DNA of 37,852 nt from Streptomyces aurantiacus JA 4570 (GTDB taxonomy: Bacteria; Actinomycetota; Actinomycetes; Streptomycetales; Streptomycetaceae): assembly GCF_000414115.1 (NCBI RefSeq), contig NZ_AOPZ01000240.1:1-37852 (forward strand), read 5' to 3'. Positions 1 through 7,923 of the stretch are shown here, in pieces. Below the pieces are notes generated by a model, which was not told where the DNA came from, searched no databases, and saw only the letters and a list, made by a program, of their open reading frames with translations. Position 1 is the first letter of the stretch. Each line of letters starts with the position of its first letter. The translations under genes were made by a program, and so were the position numbers.

Positions 1-364
1 CACCGGCGAGCGCCCCGCACAGCGCGACGACCGCGTCGGCCCGCCGCAGCCGCTCACGGCGCGCCTCGCGGGCCCGTCGCACCCGCCCCGCGAGGGGCAC
101 GCCGACCGCCCCCGCGACGAGTGGCAGGAAGGACTCCGCCAGCAGCGCCACGGCCGCCCCGGCCACCAGGAGCCAGATCTCGTGCCCCACACGCCCGCGC
201 ACCCGCGTGAGCACCCGCTGCCACCAGGGCGTCCGCGCCGTGCCGTCGGCCGCGAGGAGTGCCCGCGCCCGCCTCAGCCCCCGGGCGGACCTCGCCCGCC
301 CGCCGAGCAGCCACACCGACCCGCCCGCGCAGAGGGCGGCGCCGCACGCCGTCATCCCGCTCAC
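1..364 (-). CDS. TadB-like type II secretion system F family membrane protein (partial, C-terminus outside window)
   Basis: Only the first ~121 residues are visible; the gene runs off the left edge. The start is a GTG at 364 that overlaps the TadA stop codon as GTGA, so the two are translationally coupled. The visible part has a hydrophobic N-terminal segment, a basic stretch rich in Arg, a second hydrophobic segment (LLVAGAAVALLAE) and then a basic heptad-like region ending RRADAVVALCGALAG, which resembles the cytoplasmic region of TadB/GspF-type proteins. In the Tad (tight adherence) machinery TadB is an inner-membrane platform protein working with the TadA ATPase. Position directly after TadA supports the call. 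An internal ATG at 355 is an alternative start. Confidence 0.75.
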   Translation of the reverse strand, partial: MSGMTACGAALCAGGSVWLLGGRARSARGLRRARALLAADGTARTPWWQRVLTRVRGRVGHEIWLLVAGAAVALLAESFLPLVAGAVGVPLAGRVRRAREARRERLRRADAVVALCGALAG

Positions 365-1530
365 GTCTCCTCACCCCCGCTCCCGAGCAGGGCGCTCAGC
401 CGCGGCCAGCCACGCTCCCGGACGAAGCCCCGCTCGCCCCAGCGCAGCGCGGGCACGGTCGTCACCAGGCCGGAAGGGCCGCGCTCCAGCACCTGCACCT
501 CGGCGATCCTGCGCCGCCCCGCCCGGTCACGGTCGAGATGGAGCACCACCGACAGGGCGGCCGCGAGCTGGCTGTGCAGCGCCGCCCGGTCGAGCCCGGC
601 GGCCGTGCCCAGCGCTTCCAGGCGGGCGGGCACGTCCGCGGCGGCGTTCGCGTGCACCGTGCCGCAGCCGCCCTCGTGGCCCGTGTTCAGCGCGGCCAGC
701 AGGTGCACCACCTCGGCGCCGCGCACCTCGCCGACCACCAGCCGGTCGGGGCGCATCCGCAGTGCCTGGCGCACCAGGTCGTCGAGACCGACGAAGCCCA
801 CGCCTTCCTGGTTCGCGGGCCTGGCCTCCAGGCGCACCACGTGCGGGTGGTCGGGGCGCAGCTCGGCGGAGTCCTCGGCCAGGACGATCCGCTCCCTGGG
901 CCCGACCAGGCCGAGCAGGGTGCTCAGGAGCGTCGTCTTGCCGCTGCCCGTGCCGCCGCTGATGAGGTACGAGAGGCGGGCGTCGAGCAGTCGGCGCAGC
1001 ACCCGCTCGCCGCCGGGCGGCACCGTGCCCGCCGCGACCAGCTCCGCGAGCGTGAAGGCACGCGGCCGCACGACCCGCAGCGACAGATACGCGGAGCCGA
1101 CGGCGACCGGGGGCAGCACCGCGTGCAGGCGGGTGCCGTCCGGCAGCCGGGCGTCCGCCCAGGGCCGCGCGTCGTCCAGGCGCCGGCCGGCCACGGCCGC
1201 GAGCCGCTGGGCGAGGCGCCGCACGGCCGCCGCGTCCCGGAACGAGACGCCCGTGAGTTCCAGGCCGCCGCCGCGGTCCACCCACACACGGTCCGGCGCG
1301 GACACCAGCACGTCGGTCACCGACGGATCGGCGAGCAGTGGCTCCAGCGGGCCCGCACCCACCAGTTCCGACCGCAACTGCTCGGCCGCGCCGAGGACTT
1401 CGGTGTCTCCCAGGACCCGGCCCTGCGCCCGCAGCGCCTCGGCGACGCGTGCCGGGGTGGGCTCCGTGCCGTTGGCCGCGAGCCACTGCCGCACTCCGTC
1501 GAGCATCCGGGCGCCCACGACCGCGCTCAT
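361..1530 (-). CDS. TadA/CpaF-family type II/IV secretion ATPase
   Basis: A 389-residue hexameric-type secretion ATPase that should energise assembly of a Tad-type pilus or secretion channel at the membrane. Visible motifs: Walker A GGTGSGKT at residues 192-199, an acidic Asp-box region around LAEDSAEL (217-224), Walker B-like RLVVGEVRG (263-271) and the His box GTVHAN (290-295), all in the order typical of the TadA/VirB11/PilT superfamily. The N-terminal ~150 residues match the family's N-terminal domain. Start ATG at 1530 overlaps the stop of the upstream CpaE-like gene as ATGA; its own stop overlaps the GTG of the TadB-like gene. The three genes therefore look like a tightly coupled operon on the minus strand. 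Confidence 0.92.
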   Translation of the reverse strand: MSAVVGARMLDGVRQWLAANGTEPTPARVAEALRAQGRVLGDTEVLGAAEQLRSELVGAGPLEPLLADPSVTDVLVSAPDRVWVDRGGGLELTGVSFRDAAAVRRLAQRLAAVAGRRLDDARPWADARLPDGTRLHAVLPPVAVGSAYLSLRVVRPRAFTLAELVAAGTVPPGGERVLRRLLDARLSYLISGGTGSGKTTLLSTLLGLVGPRERIVLAEDSAELRPDHPHVVRLEARPANQEGVGFVGLDDLVRQALRMRPDRLVVGEVRGAEVVHLLAALNTGHEGGCGTVHANAAADVPARLEALGTAAGLDRAALHSQLAAALSVVLHLDRDRAGRRRIAEVQVLERGPSGLVTTVPALRWGERGFVRERGWPRLSALLGSGGEET

Positions 1531-2645
1531 ACGCCCCCTCCGGCCTCGGCCGGAAGCCGCTCCCAGAAGGCGGTGCAGAAGCGGGCGAGCGGCCCGCGCG
1601 TCGAGCCGCCTGGCGGCCGTCCACCGCTCTGGGCCGTCAGGAGGCCGTGCTCCCAGGGCAGTTCGCCGACGAGCGGGAGCCCGAGCAGCCGGGCCACCTC
1701 GTCCGCGTCCAGCCTGTCGCCACCCGGTGAGCCGGGGCCGGGGGTGGCCACGATCCGCAGATCGCGCAGCACCATGCTCACGGCGGACGCGACCCGCCGT
1801 GCCCCGGCGACCGCGCGCAGCTCGGCCGGCACCACGAGCAGCCCGAGATCGAGCTGCGTCAGCGCCTCCGCCACCGCTTCGTCGACCCGGCGCGGCAAGT
1901 CCACGATCACGACGCCTCCGCGCCTGCGGGCGGCGGCGAGGACGGCCCGCACGGCCTCCGGCGCGATGGCCGGCGCGTCACCCCGGTCCCAGCTCAGGAC
2001 GCGCAGGTCGTGCAGCGCCGGAAGGGATTCCTCCAGGGCGCCGCCGCCGACCCGGCCGCGCGACTGTGCGAAGGCGGGCCAGCGCAGTCCCTCGGCGGCC
2101 TCTCCGCCGAGCAGCACGTCAAGGCCGCCGCCCATCGGGTCGGCGTCGATCAGCATGGTGCGCCGCTGGGCGCGCGCCGCCGTCACGGCCAGCGCGCAGG
2201 CCAGCGTGGAAGCCCCGGCGCCGCCTCGGCCGCCGATGACGCCGATGGTGAGAGCGGGCCGCCCCACGCCCTCGGCGACGTCGGCGATGCGGTCCACCAG
2301 CCACTGCTCGCCGTCGGGAAGCATCAGCACGTCGTCCGCGCCGATCTCCACGGCCCGCCGCCAGACGCCCGAATCGTCCTGGTCCCGCCCCACGAGCACG
2401 ATGCCGCGCCGCCGTGCGGCCCCGCGCACCCTGCCCGCCGCGTCGTCCCCGACGAGGACGAGCGGGGCGGACTCCCATCCTCCGCCGCGCTCCGGCACGC
2501 CGTGGTGCACCTCCGGCCGCGCCCCCGCCGCGGCGCACAGCCGCAGCAGGTCGTCCAGCAGGTCCACGTCCTCCGTGACGATCAGTGGTCCGCCGGCGCG
2601 TCCCTCGGACGGCGGCGGCGTGTCGCACGCAATGACTCCAGCCAC
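1527..2645 (-). CDS. CpaE-like (septum-site-determining/Ssd-like) ATPase of the Tad locus
   Basis: A ParA/MinD-superfamily protein of about 372 residues, likely localising the Tad machinery. The N-terminal ~125 residues resemble a receiver-like domain without clear phospho-acceptor motifs. The ATPase part begins at about residue 132 with GVIGGRGGAGAST (136-147), a P-loop in which the usual GKST/GKTT lysine is replaced by Ala, followed by LIDADPMGGGLDVLLG (165-180). This deviant P-loop is, as I recall, characteristic of CpaE/Ssd-like proteins. The frame is open up to 2891, but I chose the GTG at 2645 because it follows a good ribosome site (GAGAGGGG) and begins a typical family N-terminus (VAGVIACDTPPP). 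The stop overlaps TadA by four bases. Confidence 0.82.
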   Translation of the reverse strand: MAGVIACDTPPPSEGRAGGPLIVTEDVDLLDDLLRLCAAAGARPEVHHGVPERGGGWESAPLVLVGDDAAGRVRGAARRRGIVLVGRDQDDSGVWRRAVEIGADDVLMLPDGEQWLVDRIADVAEGVGRPALTIGVIGGRGGAGASTLACALAVTAARAQRRTMLIDADPMGGGLDVLLGGEAAEGLRWPAFAQSRGRVGGGALEESLPALHDLRVLSWDRGDAPAIAPEAVRAVLAAARRRGGVVIVDLPRRVDEAVAEALTQLDLGLLVVPAELRAVAGARRVASAVSMVLRDLRIVATPGPGSPGGDRLDADEVARLLGLPLVGELPWEHGLLTAQSGGRPPGGSTRGPLARFCTAFWERLPAEAGGGV

Positions 2646-3167
2646 GATCTCCGGCCCCTCTCGCTGCAAGTCCTTCGAATGCGCAGGTGCGCATCCCGAT
2701 CCGCGTACGCGAAGACCGGCCAATGGAATCCGGCCATGAACTTCACGAGCGGAATCAAGCGTGCGGCGATCCCGGAAATCGTGTGGATCTTGGTCAATAA
2801 CTGTGGAGAAGGCGCTGCCTGTGAATATCTCCTTCACCCATACCGGTGACGCCCCGAACGACTTCCAGAGCGCAGCCCTCCGGCTACACACAGTGACGAA
2901 TCTTGGGCACGCCTCATCGGCACCATTCGGGCAGACGAAGGGCGCGAGCGATCAGAAAAGATCAGGAATGAGGAGCGAAAACCCACCCGGACATGCGACG
3001 ACCCCCGCCGGGGGGGAGAGCGGGGGTCGTCCCCTCGGTCCGACTCGGGGGGGGAGGAGCCAGACCGGGTTAGCACGGTCGCGAACGATCCGTGACTTCC
3101 ATGGTGTACCCGAGAGCCTTCTCAGGCAAACCCACGCGCCTCAGCTTACGCCGAATGGTGGGCGCCT
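2646..3167. other. Divergent intergenic region with one strong inverted repeat
   Basis: 522 bp between the start of the CpaE-like gene (minus) and the HAD gene (plus). It must hold promoters for both. A perfect 12-bp inverted repeat (gacgacccccgc, 2997-3008; partner 3020-3031) is the only strong structure. A TTGACC hexamer on the minus strand near 2797 is a possible -35 for the Tad operon, but I see no convincing -10. I found no credible coding region. Confidence 0.5.
2997..3031. terminator. Perfect 12-bp stem-loop between divergent genes
   Basis: Arms 2997-3008 and 3020-3031 with an 11-nt G-rich loop. No U-run follows on either strand. It looks like a terminator, but no gene ends here, so it may be an attenuator or leader hairpin upstream of the HAD gene, or mark the end of an unannotated small transcript. 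Confidence 0.4.
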
Positions 3168-3992
3168 ATGCTCAAGCTCGTGGAAAACCACTCGTTGCCT
3201 CGCACAGCCGCGTTCTTTGACCTGGACAAGACGGTCATTGCGAAGTCGAGCACTCTGACGTTCAGCAAGTCGTTCTACCAAGGCGGGCTGATCAACCGCA
3301 GGGCGGTGCTGCGGACCGCCTACTCCCAGTTCGTGTTCCTCGCCGGCGGCGCCGACCACGACCAGATGGAGCGGATGCGCGCCTACCTGTCCTCGCTGTG
3401 CCGCGGCTGGAACGTGCAGCAGGTCAAGGAGATCGTCGCGGAGACGCTGCACGACCTGATCGACCCCATCATCTACGACGAGGCGGCCTCCCTCATCGAG
3501 GAGCACCACACCGCCGGCCGCGACGTCGTCATCGTCTCCACCTCGGGCGCCGAGGTGGTCGAGCCGATCGGCGAACTCCTGGGCGCGGACCGCGTGGTGG
3601 CCACGCGCATGGTCGTCGGCGACGACGGATGCTTCACCGGCGAGGTGGAGTACTACGCGTACGGACCCACCAAGGCGGAGGCCGTACGGGAGCTCGCCGA
3701 GTCGGAGGGGTACGACCTGGAGCGCTGCTTCGCGTACAGCGACTCGATCACGGACGTGCCGATGCTGGAGTCCGTCGGCCACCCCTATGCCGTCAATCCG
3801 GACCGGGCGCTGCGCCGCGAGTCCCTCGCGCGCGGGTGGCCGATTCTCGACTTCCACCGCCCCGTGCGGCTCAAGCAGCGGCTGCCCGCGCCACCCCGTC
3901 CGGCGCTCGTGGCGGTCGCCGCGGTCGGCGCCGCGGCGGCCACCGCGGGTCTCGTCTGGTTCGCCAGCCGCCGACGGGCGGCGGCCGGCTGA
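3168..3992 (+). CDS. HAD-superfamily subclass IB phosphatase with C-terminal membrane anchor
   Basis: A 274-residue SerB-like HAD hydrolase. Motif I is FFDLDKT (Asp18 nucleophile, Asp20 acid/base), motif II VSTSGAE around residues 124-129, motif III Lys169 and motif IV YSDSITDVP with acidic residues 192 and 196. A hydrophobic segment at 247-266 followed by SRRR gives a probable single C-terminal membrane anchor with the catalytic domain in the cytoplasm. Substrate is not readable from sequence; HAD-IB enzymes include phosphoserine and lipid-phosphate phosphatases. From memory the S. coelicolor counterpart (SCO3558) is annotated as a morphological-differentiation-associated protein. The ribosome site is weak (GGTGGGCG), but the ATG at 3168 gives the natural family N-terminus. 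Confidence 0.88.
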   Translation: MLKLVENHSLPRTAAFFDLDKTVIAKSSTLTFSKSFYQGGLINRRAVLRTAYSQFVFLAGGADHDQMERMRAYLSSLCRGWNVQQVKEIVAETLHDLIDPIIYDEAASLIEEHHTAGRDVVIVSTSGAEVVEPIGELLGADRVVATRMVVGDDGCFTGEVEYYAYGPTKAEAVRELAESEGYDLERCFAYSDSITDVPMLESVGHPYAVNPDRALRRESLARGWPILDFHRPVRLKQRLPAPPRPALVAVAAVGAAAATAGLVWFASRRRAAAG

Positions 3993-4079
3993 CGTCCGGG
4001 ACGCGACGATCGGCGACACCCGTGGGGCGGCCGGAAACCCGCGCCCGATTCACCCTTGTTTGAACCTAAAAGTAAAGAA

Positions 4080-4330
4080 GTACAGCCAGGGCTTCCGCTT
4101 CCCCCAGGACAGGAGTACAAAGGAGTCAACGGCCCGCGAGACCAAGGACATCCGAGAGGATTACCTTCAACCGCATGATTGGCCCCACGGACCGAAGCAT
4201 GGCCATCGAGCACCCACGCGACGTCGACCCGTCGATTACGGGCCAGCCGCACCAGGTGACGGGCAAAGTTCCCGACCTGATGGGCACATATTCGAGGACG
4301 CTTGGTAACCCGGTGAACATGCCAGCGGCG
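4080..4330 (+). ncRNA. Probable 6S-like small RNA locus (scr3559-type); ends approximate
   Basis: The 421-bp gap 3993-4413 lies between the HAD gene and the minus-strand Fic-like gene, the same neighbours (SCO3558/SCO3559) between which the 6S-like RNA scr3559 was described in S. coelicolor (recalled from the literature). The gap is less GC-rich than its surroundings, has no convincing ORF, contains AT-rich promoter-like sequence at about 4056-4085 (TTGTTTGAAC, then TACAGC) and ends in a strong hairpin at 4325-4352. 6S RNA binds the housekeeping RNA polymerase holoenzyme and tunes transcription during growth transitions. Strand and ends are inferred from the promoter-like sequence and terminator; I could not fold it by hand. 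The ORF beginning at 4175 reads through the hairpin and has no family resemblance. Confidence 0.55.
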
Positions 4331-4352
4331 GTACGAATTCTCGTACCGCCGC
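4325..4352. terminator. Perfect 12-bp stem-loop, likely bidirectional terminator
   Basis: Arms gcggcggtacga (4325-4336) and tcgtaccgccgc (4341-4352) around a 4-nt loop. It can end the putative 6S-like RNA from the left and the Fic-like gene, whose stop is ~60 bp away, from the right. There is no long U-run, as is common in streptomycetes. Confidence 0.7.
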
Positions 4353-4413
4353 AACCCTGTTCAGGGCCTCTCCCGTCGACCGAGCACCCCCGTACGGCGC
4401 CCGGCCGCACCCC

Positions 4414-5229
4414 TCACGCCGCGCCGCGCTGCAGCGCCTCGCACACCGCCGTCGACTCCCTGGCACCCAGCTCAACCGCCTTGCCGCAGTGGGCGATCCA
4501 GGCGGCCATGCCCTCCGGCGTGCCGGAGGCATACCCCTCCAGGGCACCCGCGTAGGCCGCGCGCCCCAGCTCCGCGTGGCCCGCCTCGGCCGGGCAGATG
4601 GACTTCGGGTCGAGACCGCTGCCCACCAGGACGACGCGCTCGGCCGCGCGCGCCACCAGGCCGTTGTGCGACCCGAAGGGGCGCAGGGCCGCCAATTCGC
4701 CGTGCACCACGGCCGCCATCACCAGGGCCGGCGCCGCGCTCCCCGCGATGACGAGCTGCGCAAGCCCTTCGAGGCGCCCCGCCACCTCCTGCGCGTCCGG
4801 CAACTCCAGCTCGATCAAGGGCTCTTCGACCGGCTCGCCCGCGAGCCGCGGCCGCCCTGCGGCCTCGTCGGCCTCGGCCGCGGCGACCAGGTGCAGGCGC
4901 GCCAGGACCCGCAGCGGAGACTGCCGCCAGATGCTCAGGAACTGCCCCGCCTCGGCGGTCAGCCGCAACGCGGCACCCATCACACGCGCGTCGCCCTCGC
5001 CGCCGAAGTCGCTGCGCCTGCGGACCTCCTCCAGGGCCCACTCGGCGCCGGACAGCGCCGCGGAGCCACGCGCACCGCGCAGCGCCGCCTCGGCGGTGAC
5101 CTCAGTGCTGCGGCGCCGCATGATCCGGTGGCCGTAGACCCGGTCGACGGCCTTGCGCACGGAGTCCACGGAGTCGGCGACGCCGGGCAAGGTGCCCAGG
5201 GCCATCAGCGGATCGGCTTTCGTACTCAT
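4414..5229 (-). CDS. Degenerate Fic-like (Fido-fold) protein
   Basis: A mostly helical protein of 271 residues. The only recognisable element is ALRPFGSHNGLVAR in the C-terminal half, which lines up with the Fic signature HPFx(D/E)GNGRxxR. The catalytic His is Arg here, the acidic residue is Ser, the first Gly is His and the first Arg is Leu. AMPylation activity is therefore doubtful; a binding or regulatory role is possible. From memory the S. coelicolor neighbour at this position is annotated loosely as an oxidoreductase, for which I see no nucleotide-binding motif. I chose ATG 5229 (MSTKADPLM); the frame is open to 5265. The start codon lies inside an 18-bp perfect palindrome. It is divergent from the CooC-like gene, with 116 bp between starts. 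Confidence 0.65.
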   Translation of the reverse strand: MSTKADPLMALGTLPGVADSVDSVRKAVDRVYGHRIMRRRSTEVTAEAALRGARGSAALSGAEWALEEVRRRSDFGGEGDARVMGAALRLTAEAGQFLSIWRQSPLRVLARLHLVAAAEADEAAGRPRLAGEPVEEPLIELELPDAQEVAGRLEGLAQLVIAGSAAPALVMAAVVHGELAALRPFGSHNGLVARAAERVVLVGSGLDPKSICPAEAGHAELGRAAYAGALEGYASGTPEGMAAWIAHCGKAVELGARESTAVCEALQRGAA

Positions 5230-5237
5230 GAGTACGA
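5220..5237. promoter_or_regulatory. 18-bp perfect palindrome over the Fic-like start codon
   Basis: tcgtactcatgagtacga is self-complementary over all 18 bases and is centred on the ATG (5227-5229). It has the form of an operator for a dimeric helix-turn-helix protein, or an mRNA hairpin hiding the start codon. The six central codons are also coding (MST), so chance cannot be excluded. Confidence 0.45.
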
Positions 5238-5345
5238 CCCTACGCACCACCGGCACACACGCCACGAAGGAGTGGTCTTCTTCACGCGAACCGGCGCTCT
5301 CTTCTCCCGAACGGCGCCCCGCGAAAGAGGGCGCGGCTACGCTAC

Positions 5346-6335
5346 ATGAACATGAAGATCGCTTTCGTGGGGAAGGGCGGCAGCGGCAAGACCACGCTGT
5401 CCTCGCTCTTCATCCGACACCTCGCCGCCACCGGCTCCCCGGTCATCGCGGTGGACGCCGACATCAACCAGCACCTGGGCGCCGCGCTCGGACTCGACGA
5501 GGAGCAGGCCGCCGAGCTGCCCGCGATGGGCGGGCGGCTGCCGCTGATCAAGGACTATCTGCGCGGCACCAACCCGCGCATCGCCGGCGCCGACTCGATG
5601 ATCAAGACGACCCCGCCCGGCGCGGGCTCGCGACTGCTGCGGGTCTGCGAGGACAACTTGGTGTACGAGACGTGTGCGCGAGCCGTGGAACTCGACGGCG
5701 GCGCCGTGCGTTTGATGGTCACCGGGCCGTTCACCGAAGCCGACCTCGGTGTCGCCTGCTACCACTCCAAGACAGGAGCGGTCGAACTGCTCCTGAACCA
5801 CCTGGTCGACGGCCGCGACGAGTACGCGGTGGTCGACATGACCGCGGGCTCGGACTCCTTCGCCTCCGGGATGTTCACCCGCTTCGACATGACGTTCCTC
5901 GTCGCCGAGCCGACACGGAAGGGAGTCTCCGTCTATCGCCAGTACAAGGAATACGCACGCGACTTCGGCGTCGCCCTCAAGGTCGTGGGCAACAAGGTGC
6001 AGGGCCAGGACGACATCGACTTCCTGCGCGACCAGGTCGGCGACGACCTCCTGGTGACCGTCGGCCACTCCGACTGGGTGCGCTCCATGGAGAAGGGCCG
6101 TCCACCCCGGTTCGCGCTCCTGGAGGAGGGCAACCACCTCGCCCTGAAGACGCTCCAGGCGGCTGCCGACGCCACGTACGAAAGCCGCGACTGGGAGCGC
6201 TACACCCGCCAGATGGTCCACTTCCACCTGAAGAACGCGCAGAGTTGGGGCAACGAGCGGACCGGGGTCGACCTGGCCGCCCAGGTCGACCCCGACTTCG
6301 TCCTGCGCGAGTGCGCCGCTGCCGCTACGGCCTGA
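5346..6335 (+). CDS. CooC/MinD-like P-loop ATPase
   Basis: A 329-residue SIMIBI-class ATPase with an N-terminal deviant Walker A, GKGGSGKTT (9-17), VIAVDADINQHLG at about 33-45 and VVDMTAGSDSF as a Walker-B-like segment near residue 160. This layout is like CooC, the nickel-insertion ATPase of CO dehydrogenase, and related metallocentre-maturation ATPases. No carbon monoxide dehydrogenase or other client enzyme is nearby, so the client is unknown. The start may be the second ATG at 5352 (MKIAFVGKGG), because TACGCT at 5338-5343 resembles the -10 of a leaderless promoter; the first ATG is too close to it. Convergent with the lipoprotein gene: the two stops are adjacent. Confidence 0.85.
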   Translation: MNMKIAFVGKGGSGKTTLSSLFIRHLAATGSPVIAVDADINQHLGAALGLDEEQAAELPAMGGRLPLIKDYLRGTNPRIAGADSMIKTTPPGAGSRLLRVCEDNLVYETCARAVELDGGAVRLMVTGPFTEADLGVACYHSKTGAVELLLNHLVDGRDEYAVVDMTAGSDSFASGMFTRFDMTFLVAEPTRKGVSVYRQYKEYARDFGVALKVVGNKVQGQDDIDFLRDQVGDDLLVTVGHSDWVRSMEKGRPPRFALLEEGNHLALKTLQAAADATYESRDWERYTRQMVHFHLKNAQSWGNERTGVDLAAQVDPDFVLRECAAAATA

Positions 6336-7625
6336 TCACTGCTTGGCCGGCTCCGCGCCCGGGACTCCCTTGGGCGCCGGGGCGGGCCTGGCGGACAGGT
6401 AGGGGCGCCAGCCCTCCTTCGGTGCCTGGCCGACACCGAGCCGGGTCAGCCTGTCGAGGACCTGCGGGTCCTGCGCGTCCAGCCAGTCGGCGAGCTGCCG
6501 GAAGGACACACAGCGCACCTCGCGCTTGGTGCAGACGCGCTCGACGGTCTCCTCGATGGCGCGCATGTACGTGCCGCCGTTCCACGACTCGAAGTGGTTG
6601 CCGATGATCAGGGGGGCGCGGTTGCCGTTGTAGGCGCGCCGGAAGCCCTGGAGCAGGCCGTCACGCATCTGGTCGCCCCAGTACTCGTGGTTGTCCGGGT
6701 CGCCCTGGGAGGTCGAACCGGACTGGTTCACCATGAAGTTGTAGTCCATGGTGAGCGTCTCGAAGCCGCGGCCCGGGACCGGTACGAGCTGCATCGACAG
6801 GTCCCACAGGCCCTCCTTCTTCTTGGGCCAGAGCTGGTTGTTCACGCCGCTGGTGTCGTAACGGAAGCCGAGCTCGCGGGCCGCGCGCATGAAGTTGGTG
6901 CGGCCTTCGAGGCAGGGAGTGCGGGCGCCGATGAGTTCCCGGTCGTAGTCGAAGGGCAGCGGCGCGGCGTTCTTGAGGCCCGTGTTGGTCTTCCAAGCCT
7001 TCACGAAGGACTTGGCCTGACTGATCTCGCTCTTCCAGTCGTCGACCGACCACTCGCCGACACCCCGGCCCGTGCCGCAGAAGTGGCCGTTGAAATGGGT
7101 GCCGATCTCGTTGCCCTCGAGCCAGGCGCCGCGGAGCTGGTCCACGGTGTCCTTGATTCCCTCGCGGTCGTTGAAGCCGATGTCCGAGCTGCCCTCCAGG
7201 TGCTGCGGCGGCTTGTAGAGCCGGCGCTTCTCCTCGGGAAGCAGGTACACGCCGCTGAGGAAGTACGTCATCGTGGCGTTGTTCCGCTTGGCGACCTTGC
7301 GGAAGTGGGAGAACAGCTTCTGGCCGTCCTCACCCGCGCCGTCCCAGGAGAACACCACGAACTGCGGGGGTTTCTGGCCCGGTCTGAGGCGCTCGGGTCT
7401 GGGCAGCAGCGGCTGCTGACCGGTGAACGCGGTCGAGCCGTCCCCGATCATGCGGACCGCCGCCTTGGGCGCCGGAGCGCCGGCCGGCTTCTTCGCTCCC
7501 GCGCCCCCCTTGCCGCCCGGTGAGTCGTCGGCACACCCGGCCAGGGCCGCCGTGCAGACCATGAGTGCGGCGAGACCCGCGGTCGTCCGCCGCGCCCCCG
7601 CCCCAGTCCTTGGGTTGGCGGCCAT
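6336..7625 (-). CDS. Secreted lipoprotein with NodB-like polysaccharide deacetylase fold
   Basis: 429 residues with a lipoprotein signal: basic N-terminus, hydrophobic core and lipobox LAGC with Cys31 as lipidation site, then a Gly/Lys/Pro/Ala linker. The mature part has features of carbohydrate esterase family 4: FVVFSWDG where FTFDDG is expected, GTHFNGHF supplying an H-x3-H metal pair, and GARTPCLEG then LGFRYDTSGV resembling the RxPxG and LGF-YD motifs. The first acidic pair is incomplete (Trp-Asp), so catalytic ability is uncertain. Start ATG 7625 follows GAAGGTGGGCG; the frame extends to 7688 but those residues precede the signal peptide. Divergent from the SulP/carbonic anhydrase gene with a 298-bp gap. 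Confidence 0.8.
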   Translation of the reverse strand: MAANPRTGAGARRTTAGLAALMVCTAALAGCADDSPGGKGGAGAKKPAGAPAPKAAVRMIGDGSTAFTGQQPLLPRPERLRPGQKPPQFVVFSWDGAGEDGQKLFSHFRKVAKRNNATMTYFLSGVYLLPEEKRRLYKPPQHLEGSSDIGFNDREGIKDTVDQLRGAWLEGNEIGTHFNGHFCGTGRGVGEWSVDDWKSEISQAKSFVKAWKTNTGLKNAAPLPFDYDRELIGARTPCLEGRTNFMRAARELGFRYDTSGVNNQLWPKKKEGLWDLSMQLVPVPGRGFETLTMDYNFMVNQSGSTSQGDPDNHEYWGDQMRDGLLQGFRRAYNGNRAPLIIGNHFESWNGGTYMRAIEETVERVCTKREVRCVSFRQLADWLDAQDPQVLDRLTRLGVGQAPKEGWRPYLSARPAPAPKGVPGAEPAKQ

Positions 7626-7923
7626 CTTCCGCCCACCTTCTTCCGTTGCAAGTCGGGACAGAACGGCAGCAACTTCGCATGGCGGCACGGGGGGCGTATC
7701 ACGACAAGCCGTTAAGCATTTTTATTCACCCCTTGGGGTGATCACTTGCACCATTTGCCGGGAAGGTCATGACACGGGCTTTACTCAGCATTACGATTCG
7801 TTTACCGAGCGTTGATACATCCCGCCGCTGCAACGCCGTGACCCACGGCCGCGACCCGCCCTCCGATGCCCATCGGAGGACCCCTTGTTCCGCGACCGCG
7901 CTGCCCCGGAGGAGACGGGAAAC

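Noticed and set aside
182..2739. Long plus-strand reading frames opposite the Tad genes
   Set aside because: Arg/Pro/Ser-rich products without any domain; the minus strand carries TadA and CpaE motifs in full.
4175..4555. Possible 126-residue plus-strand protein beginning MIGPTDRSMAIEH
   Set aside because: It crosses a terminator hairpin and runs into the antisense of the Fic-like gene; the region better fits a non-coding RNA.
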